NCBI RefSeq assembly: GCF_002836745.1
Contig: NZ_PJAR01000037.1
Location: 1-64,000 of the forward strand
DNA: 64,000 nt
Source: Glaciecola sp. 33A
Lineage (GTDB): Bacteria > Pseudomonadota > Gammaproteobacteria > Enterobacterales > Alteromonadaceae
Direction: 5' to 3'
Numbering within the stretch: the first letter of the stretch is position 1; the number at the start of each line of letters is the position of its first letter. The notes below the pieces were generated by a model, which saw nothing but the letters and a program-made list of their open reading frames with translations, was not told the DNA's origin and searched no databases. Both the position numbers and the translations under genes were made by a program. Shown here piece by piece: positions 37,614 through 47,871 of this stretch.

Positions 37614-37802
37614 GGTAGGTTCTTTTAATTTTATAATACTCGATTAGACTGGTGCAAATAATAAACAGTTCGCTCAAAAAAATTAAATTTTTGTCATGTT
37701 TTTATGCTGCTTTGATAAAAACAATTAACGGCGTCACCGGACTTCAAGGATTGGAGGGAAATATAAATATTGTAATTATATAAATCAATGAGTTATGTAA
37801 CT

Positions 37803-37823
37803 CATTGACTCATTGACTCATTG
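37803..37823. repeat. Short 8-base direct repeat
   Basis: ATTGACTC-type units repeat about three times just before the hairpin at 37825. Non-coding, probably slippage-derived. Confidence 0.5.
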
Positions 37824-37824
37824 T

Positions 37825-37844
37825 AAGGCTCGCTGCCGAGCCTT
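37825..37844. terminator. Hairpin downstream of DAHP synthase
   Basis: AAGGCTCG (37825-37832) pairs with CGAGCCTT (37837-37844) around a CTGC loop, 10 bases past the DAHP synthase stop. The T-run is poor, but position and stability suggest a terminator. Confidence 0.6.
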
Positions 37845-37853
37845 ATTAATTGG

Positions 37854-39203
37854 CTACACTTTTGCGCTCTTTAAATGATCTGCGACTAAAAAGGCCATTT
37901 CTAACACTTGATCGGCATTTAAACGCGGGTCACACTGAGTTTGATATGCTTGGGATAAGTCAGCGTCACTTATTTTATATGCACCACCTGTGCACTCAGT
38001 TACATGTTGACCAGTCATTTCTAAGTGGATACCACCGGCATGTGTTCCTTCTGCTTTATGAGCATCAAAAAACTGAATGATTTCAGACAAAATAGCATCG
38101 AAATTACGCGTTTTATAACCGCTTTTAGACGTAATGGTATTTCCGTGCATTGGATCTGAGCTCCAAACAACATTGCGACCTTCAGCTTTGACTCGGCGAA
38201 GTAATCGCGGTAGCTTTTCACCTAAATTGTTTGCTCCCATACGGGTGATTAAGGTTAATCTCCCAGGCGTATTATTTGGGTTTAAGGCATCAATTAAACG
38301 GATCAATTCATCTTCTTGCATGCTTGGGCCAATCTTAACACCGATAGGATTGTTAATACCGCTGAAAAATTCGACATGCGCATGATCTAATTGACGAGTG
38401 CGCTCACCAATCCACAACATGTGCGCAGAACAATTGTAAGGTTTGCCCGTTAACGTATCGATGCGCGTTAATGCTTGCTCATAATTCAATAATAAGGCTT
38501 CGTGCGAGGTAAATAATGACGTCTCATGCAATGCACTGTTGTTTTGTGCATTTATGCCAATCACATCCATAAACGACAATGTGTCTTGAATACGATCAGA
38601 CATATCTTGATAACGTTCTCTTAATGGATTATTTTCTAAAAACGCCATATTCCAGCGATTAACTTGATGTAAGTCGGCCAAACCACCTTGCGCGAATGCT
38701 CGCAACAAGTTCAGTGTCGCAGCGCTTTTATTATAAGCTTCGAGTAAACGATTAGGATCCGGTTGGCGAGAAGCCTCTGTAAAATCAAAACCATTAATAA
38801 TGTCACCGCGATAAGTTGGCAAGGTAACGCCGTTGATGGTTTCAACGTCAGACGATCGAGGTTTAGCATATTGCCCAGCCATACGAGCTACTTTTGTCAC
38901 CTGACAACGACCCGCAAAAGTCAATACAATAGCCATCTGCAAAATAACTTTGAACGTATCTCTAATTTTTGGCGCATTGAACTCATCAAATGATTCGGCA
39001 CAATCACCGCCTTGCAATAAAAACCCTTTACCTTCACATACATCGCCAAGTTGCTTATAAAGTTGACGTGTTTCCTCAGCAAATACCAACGGTGGATAAC
39101 CCGCTAGTTTAGCTTCTACTTCTTTAAGTGCTTGTTGGTTTTGATATGTGGGTTGTTGAAGTATCGGCTTTGCTCTCCAACTATCGGGTTTCCATTGACT
39201 CAC
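37854..39203 (-). CDS. 3-deoxy-7-phosphoheptulonate synthase, class II
   Basis: A 449-residue enzyme catalysing the first step of the shikimate pathway (phosphoenolpyruvate + erythrose 4-phosphate). Class II (plant-type) blocks are clear: WKPDSWR at the start, [58 protein letters not shown] and SDPMHGNT. The GTG at 39203 was chosen: AAGGA lies about 7 bases upstream, and it gives the usual N-terminus. The longer frame to 39278 adds a non-homologous lead. Not linked to other aromatic genes here. Confidence 0.95.
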   Translation of the reverse strand: MSQWKPDSWRAKPILQQPTYQNQQALKEVEAKLAGYPPLVFAEETRQLYKQLGDVCEGKGFLLQGGDCAESFDEFNAPKIRDTFKVILQMAIVLTFAGRCQVTKVARMAGQYAKPRSSDVETINGVTLPTYRGDIINGFDFTEASRQPDPNRLLEAYNKSAATLNLLRAFAQGGLADLHQVNRWNMAFLENNPLRERYQDMSDRIQDTLSFMDVIGINAQNNSALHETSLFTSHEALLLNYEQALTRIDTLTGKPYNCSAHMLWIGERTRQLDHAHVEFFSGINNPIGVKIGPSMQEDELIRLIDALNPNNTPGRLTLITRMGANNLGEKLPRLLRRVKAEGRNVVWSSDPMHGNTITSKSGYKTRNFDAILSEIIQFFDAHKAEGTHAGGIHLEMTGQHVTECTGGAYKISDADLSQAYQTQCDPRLNADQVLEMAFLVADHLKSAKV

Positions 39204-39294
39204 TGTGTTTCCTTTTACTCTGTTATGTATTGTTCGTATTGATGAATAATATATTTTATGTTTATGTGTGCGTTTCAATAACTGTTTGTCACAC

Positions 39295-39399
39295 GCTATT
39301 TATTAAAAGCTATTTATTAAAAGCTATTTATTAAAAGCTACTTATTAAAAGCTACTTTTCAGAAGCTAGTTATCAGAAGCTAGTTATCAGAAGCTATTT
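39295..39399. repeat. 14-base tandem repeat, about 7.5 copies
   Basis: Units GCTATTTATTAAAA (x3), GCTACTTATTAAAA, GCTACTTTTCAGAA, GCTAGTTATCAGAA (x2), then a partial GCTATTT. The gradient from one variant to the other points to slippage growth. It lies between the DAHP synthase promoter side and the end of btuD. Confidence 0.9.
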
Positions 39400-39463
39400 G
39401 AGTACTGACTAACAATCGATTAGCTCAACCACAACAAGACTTCAAGCATATCATAAGGGGGGG

Positions 39464-40207
39464 TTAAAGTGGGCTTCTAATAAAGAGTTTTTCTGAGTTA
39501 TTGGGATTTATAACTTCAGTGAACGGATAATTATAGAGCTCGGTTATGTTCTCAGCGGTCATAACAGATTTGACAGCACCACTACAAAATTCCGATTTGT
39601 TTTTTATCATCAAAACATGATCACAGTAACGCAGAGACAAGTTCACATCATGAATGCTCAGCACCACCAAATTTCCCTTTTGTGATAGCGCTTTAAACAT
39701 CGCTAAGGTTTGTTCTTGAAATACCACGTCAAGGCTTTGGATCGGCTCATCTAAAAGAATCAAGGCGTCGCCATTTTTAACGGTATGCCAAACTTGCATT
39801 AGGCATCGCGCAATGTGCACACGTTGCTGTTCGCCGCCACTGAGATTGTTTAATTTATGATGCAACAGTGGCTTGATTAAAAGTGCTTGCTCAATGTCAT
39901 GCGGAATATCAGTGTGCCCGGCGTAAAAAGTTAAAATTTCCGACACATTTAGCGAAAATGATAGCGCATAGTGCTGTTGCAAATAGGTCAGCTTAGTCGC
40001 CAACGCTGAAATTGGAAATGCAGATATATCTCGACCATTTAACTTAACCACGCCACTATCAGGCTCTACTAGCCCCGCTATCACGTCAAATAGTGAACTT
40101 TTGCCTGCGCCATTTTGACCCAGCACGTGCCAACATTCACCAGCATGCATACTGATATTTATATTTTCTAAGCGATGTTCGAGAACGACTTGAGAAACGG
40201 TTAGCAT
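39464..40207 (-). CDS. btuD: ABC transporter ATP-binding protein, vitamin B12 (BtuD-like)
   Basis: A 247-residue ATPase: Walker A GQNGAGKSS, Q-loop in LTYLQQHYALSF, signature LSGGEQQR, Walker B LILLDEPIQSLD and a switch His in LSIHDVNLSLR. The pattern NSLDV/QSLDV and SIHDLN/DVN follows BtuD of E. coli. Its expected permease partner BtuC is at 43769, separated by glpD and glpK. No btuF was found. Confidence 0.82.
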   Translation of the reverse strand: MLTVSQVVLEHRLENINISMHAGECWHVLGQNGAGKSSLFDVIAGLVEPDSGVVKLNGRDISAFPISALATKLTYLQQHYALSFSLNVSEILTFYAGHTDIPHDIEQALLIKPLLHHKLNNLSGGEQQRVHIARCLMQVWHTVKNGDALILLDEPIQSLDVVFQEQTLAMFKALSQKGNLVVLSIHDVNLSLRYCDHVLMIKNKSEFCSGAVKSVMTAENITELYNYPFTEVINPNNSEKLFIRSPL

Positions 40208-40307
40208 ACAGGAAGTTATACCTTAAAATAAAAAACGGCTTTGTGTGCATATCATAAGGCCGTTATTGTCTCTATTTGAGACCTGTAAAGCAAGCCGATA
40301 TAGTTTA

Positions 40308-41957
40308 CTAAGATGCTACTTTTGACTGAGCCACAGGTGCATCAGGGTAATCTTTGAGTACTTTGTCAACGTACTCTTTACGCTTTTGTTCAGCTTGATC
40401 ACCAAACAAGATTTGGCATGCCTCAATAATTCCCGGTGTATTGATAATTTCCGTCTTTCTTAACACCATTTCAATTTTAGAACGTCGACGTAGAAAGTCT
40501 TCGAGGTTTGTAATCATTTCTCTTCTTGCCGCATAGTGAACTTCCGCACGCAAATATTCTGCGTTACGCATCAATTGCTCAGCTTGCGCTGGGTCACGTT
40601 GAATTTCATCTAAAATTTGCAATGCATAAATGTCATAACGACGCCACAGTCTCACCGTGAGTTTTTCTGAGCTGTAACTTGGCGTCATATCGTCTAAACC
40701 AATCAAGCCCGCCCTATATTCAAATTCTTCTTTAATCGCATTTGAAGACTCGCCATACCAAATAGCATCTTTATTTGGCAATACGATACCTAAATTTTGC
40801 ACAAGGTCAGCTATCTCTTCCCCTACATTAATACAGTCGGTCAGTTTGCCGCCAAAAATACTCACATACTTGTCTTCTTTATTAACGTCTACAGCGTGTT
40901 TGCGAGACAACTGAACCCAATCAGCCTTGCCACCTGCGCCCTTCACAGCTAATGGGCGGACACCACAACGTTCAGAAATAATATCATCTCTCGTTAATGG
41001 GCTGGGTAAATCTAACAGCGCATTTACGTTATCAAGAATAAAGTCGCGGTCCTCTTCGGTGACAGATGTCATCGGATTTTCTACTTGATTGTCAGTGGTG
41101 CCAATACAGGTTTTCTGGCCCATGGGAATAACGAAAAATAAACGCCCGTCAGATGCAAAAAAGGCTAACACTTTGTCAACTTTAGTGAGCTTGTTAACAA
41201 TTAAATGCACGCCCTTGGAAAACAAATGGCTGTGCTCAGTGACTTGATTGGCGTCGTCATTGTAGTTGTCCACCATCGGGCCGCAGGCATTAATAATTGC
41301 TTTGGATTGGATGGTAAATGTTTTACCAGATTGCTCATCGACCGCTTTTGTGTGCCAAATACCCTCTATTTTTTCGCTGCCGTGTGCACCAACATAATTG
41401 GTCACAACAGCACCGTTGTCCATTGCGCTACGCACAAAGTTAAAAACAAAACGAGCGTCATTATCGTGCAAGAACGCGTCTGAATATTCAAAACCGCCTT
41501 GTGCATTTGATATATCAATAGCGGGTTCGGTATGTTTTATTTTTTTTGAAGACATAAAGGTAGGCATTTGAGTGAAGCACCTTCCCATTAACCAATATAG
41601 GCAAGTACCAATAAAAACAAACCAGGCAGGAAAACGAAAGCCTTTTTGTAATGTGGTTAAAAAACGAATTTCTTGAACCGTTGAAGGATAACTGCGCATC
41701 AAATGATTGCGGCTTTTGCATAATTTATTAACCAGAAAATACTCATGGTTCTCTAAATATTTAATCCCCCCCCAGGCAAGATTAGACGAATTAGACGAAG
41801 TGTGACCAGCAAAATCGCCTTTATCAATCATCGCCACGCTTGCACCCTTTCTTGATAAAGAAGCCGCTGACACAGCACCATTGATACCCGCGCCCAATAC
41901 AAGCACATCGAATACCTCAGCCGACAGCTTGGTTATATTCGTTTCTCTCAAAATCAC
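40308..41957 (-). CDS. glpD: Aerobic glycerol-3-phosphate dehydrogenase
   Basis: A 549-residue membrane-associated flavoprotein that oxidises glycerol 3-phosphate to dihydroxyacetone phosphate and passes electrons to quinone. FAD site DVLVLGAGINGAVSAASLSR near residue 17, then HTSSNSSNLAWGGIKYLE, IINACGPMVD and FGGKLT. The sequence contains the family's C-terminal helical domain (RREMITNLEDFLRRRS). It is divergent from glpK, as expected for a shared glycerol regulon. Confidence 0.93.
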   Translation of the reverse strand: MILRETNITKLSAEVFDVLVLGAGINGAVSAASLSRKGASVAMIDKGDFAGHTSSNSSNLAWGGIKYLENHEYFLVNKLCKSRNHLMRSYPSTVQEIRFLTTLQKGFRFPAWFVFIGTCLYWLMGRCFTQMPTFMSSKKIKHTEPAIDISNAQGGFEYSDAFLHDNDARFVFNFVRSAMDNGAVVTNYVGAHGSEKIEGIWHTKAVDEQSGKTFTIQSKAIINACGPMVDNYNDDANQVTEHSHLFSKGVHLIVNKLTKVDKVLAFFASDGRLFFVIPMGQKTCIGTTDNQVENPMTSVTEEDRDFILDNVNALLDLPSPLTRDDIISERCGVRPLAVKGAGGKADWVQLSRKHAVDVNKEDKYVSIFGGKLTDCINVGEEIADLVQNLGIVLPNKDAIWYGESSNAIKEEFEYRAGLIGLDDMTPSYSSEKLTVRLWRRYDIYALQILDEIQRDPAQAEQLMRNAEYLRAEVHYAARREMITNLEDFLRRRSKIEMVLRKTEIINTPGIIEACQILFGDQAEQKRKEYVDKVLKDYPDAPVAQSKVAS

Positions 41958-42281
41958 AGTTAGACCCCTTAGCGATTGCCATTTCTACACCTCACCATGA
42001 TAAACCATTCAATAAAATATTATATATATGATTTATTATTATTTCGACGTTTGTTAAGATTATATTTTGTTCACTTACTTTTAATAAAAGAGCGCTGTTA
42101 CAGGGCGCATAGCACATTTAGTTTTGACTACTGTTAACGGCGTTCCTATGCAAATATAATATCCAAATTAACGATTTAAATGACGTATTAACACCGTAAT
42201 CAATTTGCAAGGCCATTAAAAACTGCTTAATCTAATACAAAGATTGACTTACGCAATATCATACAATAAAGGCGGAACAAC
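41958..42281. other. Divergent glpD/glpK promoter region
   Basis: About 320 AT-rich bases between divergent genes of one pathway. A GlpR-type operator is expected; I saw TTTGTTCACTTA near 42066 but no convincing palindrome. Confidence 0.4.
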
Positions 42282-43772
42282 ATGTCTAAAACATCAGGTA
42301 TTCTTTCAATAGACCAAGGAACAACATCGACTAGGGCTATCGTATTTGCATTGGACGGTACTAAAATAGCTGTTGCTCAAAAAGAATTTACGCAGTTTTA
42401 TCCCAACAATGGTTGGGTTGAACACGATCCTGAAGAGATATGGAAAACGACTGTTGAAACATGTAAATCGGTGTTGCATGAAGCACAGCAAAAAGGCGTT
42501 AACGTAGCTGGTATAGGTATTACCAACCAGCGTGAAACAACCGTAATTTGGAACAGAGACACCGGCAAACCAATTTACAACGCGATTGTTTGGCAAGACG
42601 GCCGCACCTCTGCTTTTTGCAATAGTATAAAAAAACATGAAGATAACGTCTCCTCCAAAACAGGTTTATTGCTAGACCCCTACTTTTCAGCGTCAAAAAT
42701 AAAATGGTTGTTAGATGAAGTAGATGGTGCAAGACAACTTGCAAACGCAGGCAAACTGGCTTTTGGTACCATCGACTCTTTTTTAATTTGGCGCTTAACC
42801 GGTGGCGCTAATCATGTAACTGATACAACAAATGCGTCGCGCACTAATCTTTTCAATATTCATGGTTTATGTTGGGATGATGACTTGCTTAGCCTGTTTG
42901 ATGTGCCAGCATCTGTTTTGCCCAAAGTATTAGAATCCGCAGATGATTTTGGCCACACTGAAGCCAGCCTATTTGGACGCTCATTACCAATTGCTGGTGT
43001 TGCAGGTGACCAGCAAGCTGCATTATTCGGCCAGTGTTGTTTTGCCCAAGGAGATGTAAAATCGACTTATGGAACAGGTTGTTTTGCATTGCTAAATACG
43101 GGTAATCGAGCACTTAAATCAAAACACAAGTTGCTAACAACGATCGGCTATAGCTTGAATGGTGAAACCACCTATGCATTAGAAGGTTCAATATTCACCG
43201 CAGGAGCAAATATTCAATGGTTACGCGATGGTATAGGTGTCATTAACGACGCTAAAGAAAGCCAGACACTCGCGGAATCACTCAACTACGACCATGGCGT
43301 ATTTCTAGTCCCAGGCTTTGCTGGATTGGGTGCTCCGCATTGGGACCCTGATGCTAGGGCTAGTCTGTATGGTATGACACGCGGCACATCGCAAGCGCAC
43401 TTCGCACGCGCTGCCCTTGAAGCGGTATGCTTTCAAACCTATGACTTGCAACAAGCAATGGAGAGTGATGGCATTGCTTCTTCTAAAGTATTGGTTGATG
43501 GCGGAATGGTAGCAAATGACTGGTTATGCCAATTTTTGTCGGACATATTGCAAGTTGAAATTGAACGTCCGCAAAATATGGAAACAACAGCAATCGGTGC
43601 AGCTTATTTAGCTGGCTTAAAACTCGGTTTATATAAAGATCTTGCTGATATTGCTTCGCAAAAGAAAATCGAGAAACGCTTCACACCTAATATTGATGAG
43701 AACGTGCGACAAAAATTATTAGGACAGTGGCACAAAGCAGTGGAATGCACCCTAGCGTTTAGTCGCGCTTAG
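42282..43772 (+). CDS. glpK: Glycerol kinase
   Basis: A 496-residue FGGY-family kinase, ATP + glycerol to glycerol 3-phosphate. [12 protein letters not shown] forms the N-terminal phosphate loop; [29 protein letters not shown] and [11 protein letters not shown] are family blocks. Length is normal. GGCGGAAC ahead of the ATG supports the start. Its last codons overlap the end of btuC on the opposite strand by 4 bases. Confidence 0.97.
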   Translation: MSKTSGILSIDQGTTSTRAIVFALDGTKIAVAQKEFTQFYPNNGWVEHDPEEIWKTTVETCKSVLHEAQQKGVNVAGIGITNQRETTVIWNRDTGKPIYNAIVWQDGRTSAFCNSIKKHEDNVSSKTGLLLDPYFSASKIKWLLDEVDGARQLANAGKLAFGTIDSFLIWRLTGGANHVTDTTNASRTNLFNIHGLCWDDDLLSLFDVPASVLPKVLESADDFGHTEASLFGRSLPIAGVAGDQQAALFGQCCFAQGDVKSTYGTGCFALLNTGNRALKSKHKLLTTIGYSLNGETTYALEGSIFTAGANIQWLRDGIGVINDAKESQTLAESLNYDHGVFLVPGFAGLGAPHWDPDARASLYGMTRGTSQAHFARAALEAVCFQTYDLQQAMESDGIASSKVLVDGGMVANDWLCQFLSDILQVEIERPQNMETTAIGAAYLAGLKLGLYKDLADIASQKKIEKRFTPNIDENVRQKLLGQWHKAVECTLAFSRA

Positions 43773-44761
43773 TCGCGGTTAGCATTTGTGAGCGCGCTAG
43801 GCTGCTTTAACAGACTATAAATAAACAATGGACCGCCGATGGTGGCGGTTAACATTGATACAGGCACAATCATACTGAATAACCATTCATTAATTAATGC
43901 TGTGATGATAAGTAATGTTGCGCCCATTAGTCCGGATATAGGCAACACTATACGATTATCATGGCCAACTAATTGCCTGACAAAGTGCGGTATAAGCAGT
44001 CCGATAAAAGCAATACTGCCGGCAATAGAAACACTCGTTCCTACTAGTAATGCCGTTAGGAGGAGTATTTTTCGTTCAAACTGAATCGGATCGACACCTT
44101 TAAGTTGTGCCGATGCGCCACCGAGATATAAGTAATTAAGCTTTTTCCCCTGCATTATCAGTAATATTGCTGAAATACTAATGATAGGAAGAGCGAAGGC
44201 AAGACTGGTGAAGTTGGTATTGTGCAAACTCCCCATTAACCAAAAGCTCAAGTTTTTAATCGACTGGGGAGGAGCATATATAAATAGCCAACCTATGATT
44301 GCACCCGCAATCGTCGAAATACCAATACCGGCTAAAATCACCGCACTAACTGATGCTTGCAGCTTTCGAGCTAATCCGTAAATGATAAAACTGCTCAACA
44401 AAGCACCAATAAAACAAGCAATGGGAAGCACGTAGTAAGCTACAGAATCAAAAACGCGAGGTAAAAAAGCAATGCTTCCAGTCAGCAGTACGATCGCCGC
44501 CATTAAACTTGCGCCAGCACTAATGCCGATAATACCAGGGTCAGCTAACGGGTTTCTCAATAGAATTTGCAGTGCAGCGGAGCTAATTGAGATCGCGCTA
44601 CCAACGCCAATAGCGGTTAGCAGCACCGGCAGCCGAATATTGATAAAAATATGTTGCTCAATATCCGACGTGAACCAAGCAAGCCCATCGGCGAAGACAA
44701 ACAAGATGACAACGAGGATAAATACGACGACGGATGAAACAATAGTTTTACGTTGACTCAT
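43769..44761 (-). CDS. btuC: ABC transporter permease, vitamin B12 (BtuC/FecCD family)
   Basis: A 330-residue inner-membrane protein with about ten hydrophobic helices and FecCD-family blocks: [76 protein letters not shown]. FecCD permeases move B12, heme or siderophores; the BtuD-like ATPase 3.5 kb away points to B12. It is 8 bases downstream of the phosphatase gene on the same strand. Confidence 0.83.
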   Translation of the reverse strand: MSQRKTIVSSVVVFILVVILFVFADGLAWFTSDIEQHIFINIRLPVLLTAIGVGSAISISSAALQILLRNPLADPGIIGISAGASLMAAIVLLTGSIAFLPRVFDSVAYYVLPIACFIGALLSSFIIYGLARKLQASVSAVILAGIGISTIAGAIIGWLFIYAPPQSIKNLSFWLMGSLHNTNFTSLAFALPIISISAILLIMQGKKLNYLYLGGASAQLKGVDPIQFERKILLLTALLVGTSVSIAGSIAFIGLLIPHFVRQLVGHDNRIVLPISGLMGATLLIITALINEWLFSMIVPVSMLTATIGGPLFIYSLLKQPSALTNANRD

Positions 44762-44769
44762 TGAGGTTC

Positions 44770-45231
44770 TTATCGAGTCAAATGCGTCAATAAGCCATCT
44801 GATGCATCTTCAATCAGATCAAGAACGAGTTCAAAGCCTCGTTTGCCGCCGTGATAAGGATCGGGAACTTCATCAAATTCGGACTGTGTATAATCTAAAA
44901 ATAGCGCAATCTTGACATGATATTCCTCAGGACATTTGCGCTTTAAATCTCTTACGTTAGCTTCGTCCATACCTAAAATTAGGTCAAAATCGGTGAAGTC
45001 TTGCTCGTTTACTTTTCTGCACTTTAAACGAGAAAGATCATAGCCTCTAGCACTAGCGACCTCTTGAGAACGCTTATCTGGAGCTGCCCCTTTGTGATAA
45101 CCTGCCGTACCGGCTGAATCAACTTTAAAATCAAGGCCCAAGCGCTTCGCTTTTAGAGTAAACACTCCCTCTGCCGTGGGTGAACGACAAATATTCCCTA
45201 AACATACGAAAAGTATTGCTGGCGACGACAT
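44770..45231 (-). CDS. Low-molecular-weight protein-tyrosine phosphatase
   Basis: A 153-residue phosphatase. P-loop FVCLGNICRSPTAEG supplies the nucleophilic Cys and Arg, and DPYHGG the general-acid Asp; both fit the family. Length is normal. It lies upstream of btuC in the same orientation, a neighbourhood also common in related bacteria. Targets unknown. Confidence 0.93.
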   Translation of the reverse strand: MSSPAILFVCLGNICRSPTAEGVFTLKAKRLGLDFKVDSAGTAGYHKGAAPDKRSQEVASARGYDLSRLKCRKVNEQDFTDFDLILGMDEANVRDLKRKCPEEYHVKIALFLDYTQSEFDEVPDPYHGGKRGFELVLDLIEDASDGLLTHLTR

Positions 45232-45359
45232 CGATTACCTTTGCCTTATTTTTAGGTCAACAGACCTTTTTTCAAATAAAAATGAGAACTAAGTTTATAA
45301 CAATTAGCTCTCTTGTTAACATCAGTTTTTATATCAATTTAAAAGGATAACAATTAAAT

Positions 45360-46064
45360 ATGCTTAATTTAGCTAAAGTACTGATGCTAAGCAGTTCCAA
45401 GAAGGACGATGAGCCATATCTATATCATGCTCAATCGATGATAAAACAACATTTAATCGGGATTACCGACGTGTTGTTCATCCCGTTTGCTGGTGTAACA
45501 TTGCCGTGGAATGATTACACTGCAAAAGTCCAAGAAGCACTACCCGACTTCAACGTTAGCGGTATTCATCGACATGCAAATGCAGGCGACGCTATTGCAA
45601 GTGCCCAAGCTGTGTTAGTCGGTGGCGGCAATACCTTTAATCTACTCAATGAATTATATAATCAAGATTTACTGCTGCCTATTCAGCAACGAGTTGTTAA
45701 GGGTATGCCGTATATTGGCTGGAGTGCGGGGTCAAACTTATGTGGTTTAAGTATCAAAACATCAAATGATATGCCAATCATTCAGCCGCTTAGTTTCGAT
45801 ACTTTTGGTTTCATTGCAGCACAGATAAACCCGCATTACACCGACTACGTTGCTCCTCATCACAATGGTGAAACACGAGACCAACGCATAACCGAATTCT
45901 GTACTTTATATCCTGAAGTTCCAGTTATCGGCATTCGTGAAGGCAGTGCATTGCTGCGTGATGGTCAAAAACTAACGCTTATGGGTCAACTTGATGCTGT
46001 TGTATTTACTGGAACGCAGCGAAAAGTAGTGCCTGCAGGCAGTGATATGTCGGTTTATCTATAA
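45360..46064 (+). CDS. pepE: Dipeptidase E (alpha-aspartyl dipeptidase)
   Basis: A 234-residue serine peptidase of family S51 cleaving Asp-X dipeptides. VGGGNTFNLLNELY and IGWSAGSNL hold the nucleophile Ser; NPHYTDY contributes the catalytic His region. AAAGGATAA precedes the ATG. It is divergent from the phosphatase and converges on bioD. Confidence 0.92.
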   Translation: MLNLAKVLMLSSSKKDDEPYLYHAQSMIKQHLIGITDVLFIPFAGVTLPWNDYTAKVQEALPDFNVSGIHRHANAGDAIASAQAVLVGGGNTFNLLNELYNQDLLLPIQQRVVKGMPYIGWSAGSNLCGLSIKTSNDMPIIQPLSFDTFGFIAAQINPHYTDYVAPHHNGETRDQRITEFCTLYPEVPVIGIREGSALLRDGQKLTLMGQLDAVVFTGTQRKVVPAGSDMSVYL

Positions 46065-46814
46065 TTAGCCAAGAATATGCCTTAGCGTACTATGAGTAAA
46101 TTCGATGCTTTGCTGAGCATGCTTAACTTCAGCAAGAAAGGGCGCGTCAAGAAGTGCATGCAGGGATGCGAGATTTTCAGCGTAACAATTCATATTTGGA
46201 TCAATCTGATTTGCAACCCAGCCGATGATATCGCAATTGTCGCGCTTAATTTGTTCAAACGCCAGCACTGCATGATTCAAACACCCTAGCTTCACCCCAA
46301 CAACCAATATTACTGGCAACGTTGACTTGGCTACAAAGTCAGATAAGAATTCCACTTTTTTGTTGTCGTTTAATTGAGTACATTTACTATCATCTGAAGC
46401 GCTCGATAATGAAGATCGTAAGGGCGTTGATGGCAATGATGTGGGCAAGCGCCAACCACCTGCGCCCTCTACCAGCAAAAAGTCTGCGTCCTCGTTTTGT
46501 AATGCTTTTAACGCACCCGCTACTCGCTGCATATCAATCTTTCCACCCACCTGAGCAGCAGCAATATGCGGTGCAATCGGCGGGTAAAAAGCAATCGGAT
46601 TGACCATAGCATAGGGCACTTTATGACTCGCAGCAGCCTGCAAATTTAGGGCATCGTCATTTCGTAAACCGTGTGGTGTTTGCTCACACCCAGCTGCTAT
46701 CGGTTTAAAACCAATAGTTTTAAAGCCTGCCTTATTAATTGCATTGAGCAATAAAACGCTGACATAGGTTTTTCCTGCATCAGTATCAGTGCCGGTAATA
46801 AATACACTTTTCAT
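46065..46814 (-). CDS. bioD: Dethiobiotin synthase, with an unusual serine-rich insertion
   Basis: A 249-residue ATP-dependent enzyme forming dethiobiotin. FITGTDTDAGKTYVS is the P-loop, LVEGAGGWR the Mg/ATP region and LPVILVVGVKLGCLNH the next block. Between the two, where about ten residues are usual, there are roughly thirty (LPTSLPSTPLRSSLSSASDD..). The insertion replaces the usual short LPL/FAD loop and may be a surface elaboration. Last gene of the bioB-F-C-D run. Confidence 0.93.
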   Translation of the reverse strand: MKSVFITGTDTDAGKTYVSVLLLNAINKAGFKTIGFKPIAAGCEQTPHGLRNDDALNLQAAASHKVPYAMVNPIAFYPPIAPHIAAAQVGGKIDMQRVAGALKALQNEDADFLLVEGAGGWRLPTSLPSTPLRSSLSSASDDSKCTQLNDNKKVEFLSDFVAKSTLPVILVVGVKLGCLNHAVLAFEQIKRDNCDIIGWVANQIDPNMNCYAENLASLHALLDAPFLAEVKHAQQSIEFTHSTLRHILG

Positions 46815-46816
46815 GC

Positions 46817-47818
46817 TTAACTCTGTGTCTTTTGAATAGTTAGAAATAAAATCTGGTAAGTTAACGGCAAACCCCGATTACCCTCGCCTTTATCACCGGC
46901 GTTTCGTTGTTGATATTGCTCAGACAGAGCGCACACCTGCCGTTGCATTTGTTTGTCGAGTTCAATCAATTCTTGTTTACTAATAGCGTTGGAGACTGTT
47001 ACTGGAGAGAGTTGTAAATGACTATTTTCGGCTATTTCCATGCTGTTGTATTTTGTCGCCGCACCAATTAGCTTCAATGCCCTTAACATATCTAAACTGC
47101 TGGAATGCCATTCTGTAAAGCTACGCACCTGTTGTTGAATATTTATTTTCACATTTGAATTTTTATTAATTTGTTCAATCTGCAAATCTTGAGTTGCTTG
47201 TAGCCATTGCTGTTGACTAAAAAAATTATTTATTCTTGGCGTTATGCCAATGTTCTCCCATGCATCTCGAAGTTCATACAGTGAAGAATCCAGCATAATA
47301 GCCAGTTGCGCCGAACCGCCAGTTGATAACACCCGAGTAATTTCAGCGATCCCGAAACTAGGCGAGGAGCACCACTGCAATGCCATTGAGGAATGAAGTA
47401 CGTCAATTGATTGCGACTGAAGCGGCAAGCTATCAGCGTCGCCACTGCAATACAGAATTGCCTTATTGGTAAACGTTGTCACATCAGCATTATTTATCTG
47501 GGCGACTTTCAACATGCCATGAGAGATGTCGATTGCTAAACAATTATCTGACATTTTGGCAAGCGAGCCGGTATGTAAACCCGTGCCACAACCTAAATCT
47601 ACTGAAAATTTGCTTCGCCCAGTAATAACGTGGCTAAGTAACTCAATATTCACTTCAGCAATTTGCTTCTGCACTTGTGCATACTGATCGTAGTTACCAC
47701 AAGCGGCTGAAAAGTGCTCAGCAACACGCTTTTTATTTACTTCTTGAGTGAGATCCTGTGCACTGTTGGTTTGCACAACTTGAATAAACTCATGCACTTG
47801 ATTGCTTGCGCCATTCAT
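46817..47818 (-). CDS. bioC: Malonyl-ACP O-methyltransferase
   Basis: A 333-residue SAM methyltransferase that primes biotin synthesis by methylating malonyl-ACP. HFSAACGNYDQYAQVQ near 35 and VDLGCGTGLHTG (motif I) are typical, followed by DSLPLQSQSIDVLHSSMALQWC. It is longer than the usual 250-260, with an N-terminal lead and a longer C-terminal half. The start is uncertain because it lies inside a 16-base repeat with several ATG codons and no good ribosome binding site. Confidence 0.88.
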   Translation of the reverse strand: MNGASNQVHEFIQVVQTNSAQDLTQEVNKKRVAEHFSAACGNYDQYAQVQKQIAEVNIELLSHVITGRSKFSVDLGCGTGLHTGSLAKMSDNCLAIDISHGMLKVAQINNADVTTFTNKAILYCSGDADSLPLQSQSIDVLHSSMALQWCSSPSFGIAEITRVLSTGGSAQLAIMLDSSLYELRDAWENIGITPRINNFFSQQQWLQATQDLQIEQINKNSNVKINIQQQVRSFTEWHSSSLDMLRALKLIGAATKYNSMEIAENSHLQLSPVTVSNAISKQELIELDKQMQRQVCALSEQYQQRNAGDKGEGNRGLPLTYQILFLTIQKTQS

Positions 47819-47871
47819 TGCTTGCGCTATTCATTGCTTGCGCTATTCATTGCTTGCGCCATTCATTGCTT
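47808..47871. repeat. Four tandem 16-base repeats at the bioF/bioC junction
   Basis: On the minus strand the unit is AAGCAATGAAT(G/A)GCGC, in order G, A, A, G. The bioF stop codon and the assigned bioC start lie inside the array; the peptide MNGASN occurs at both the end of BioF and start of BioC. Confidence 0.9.

Noticed and set aside
39295-39399. CRISPR-like array
   Set aside because: Units are contiguous 14-mers without spacers, so this is a simple tandem repeat.
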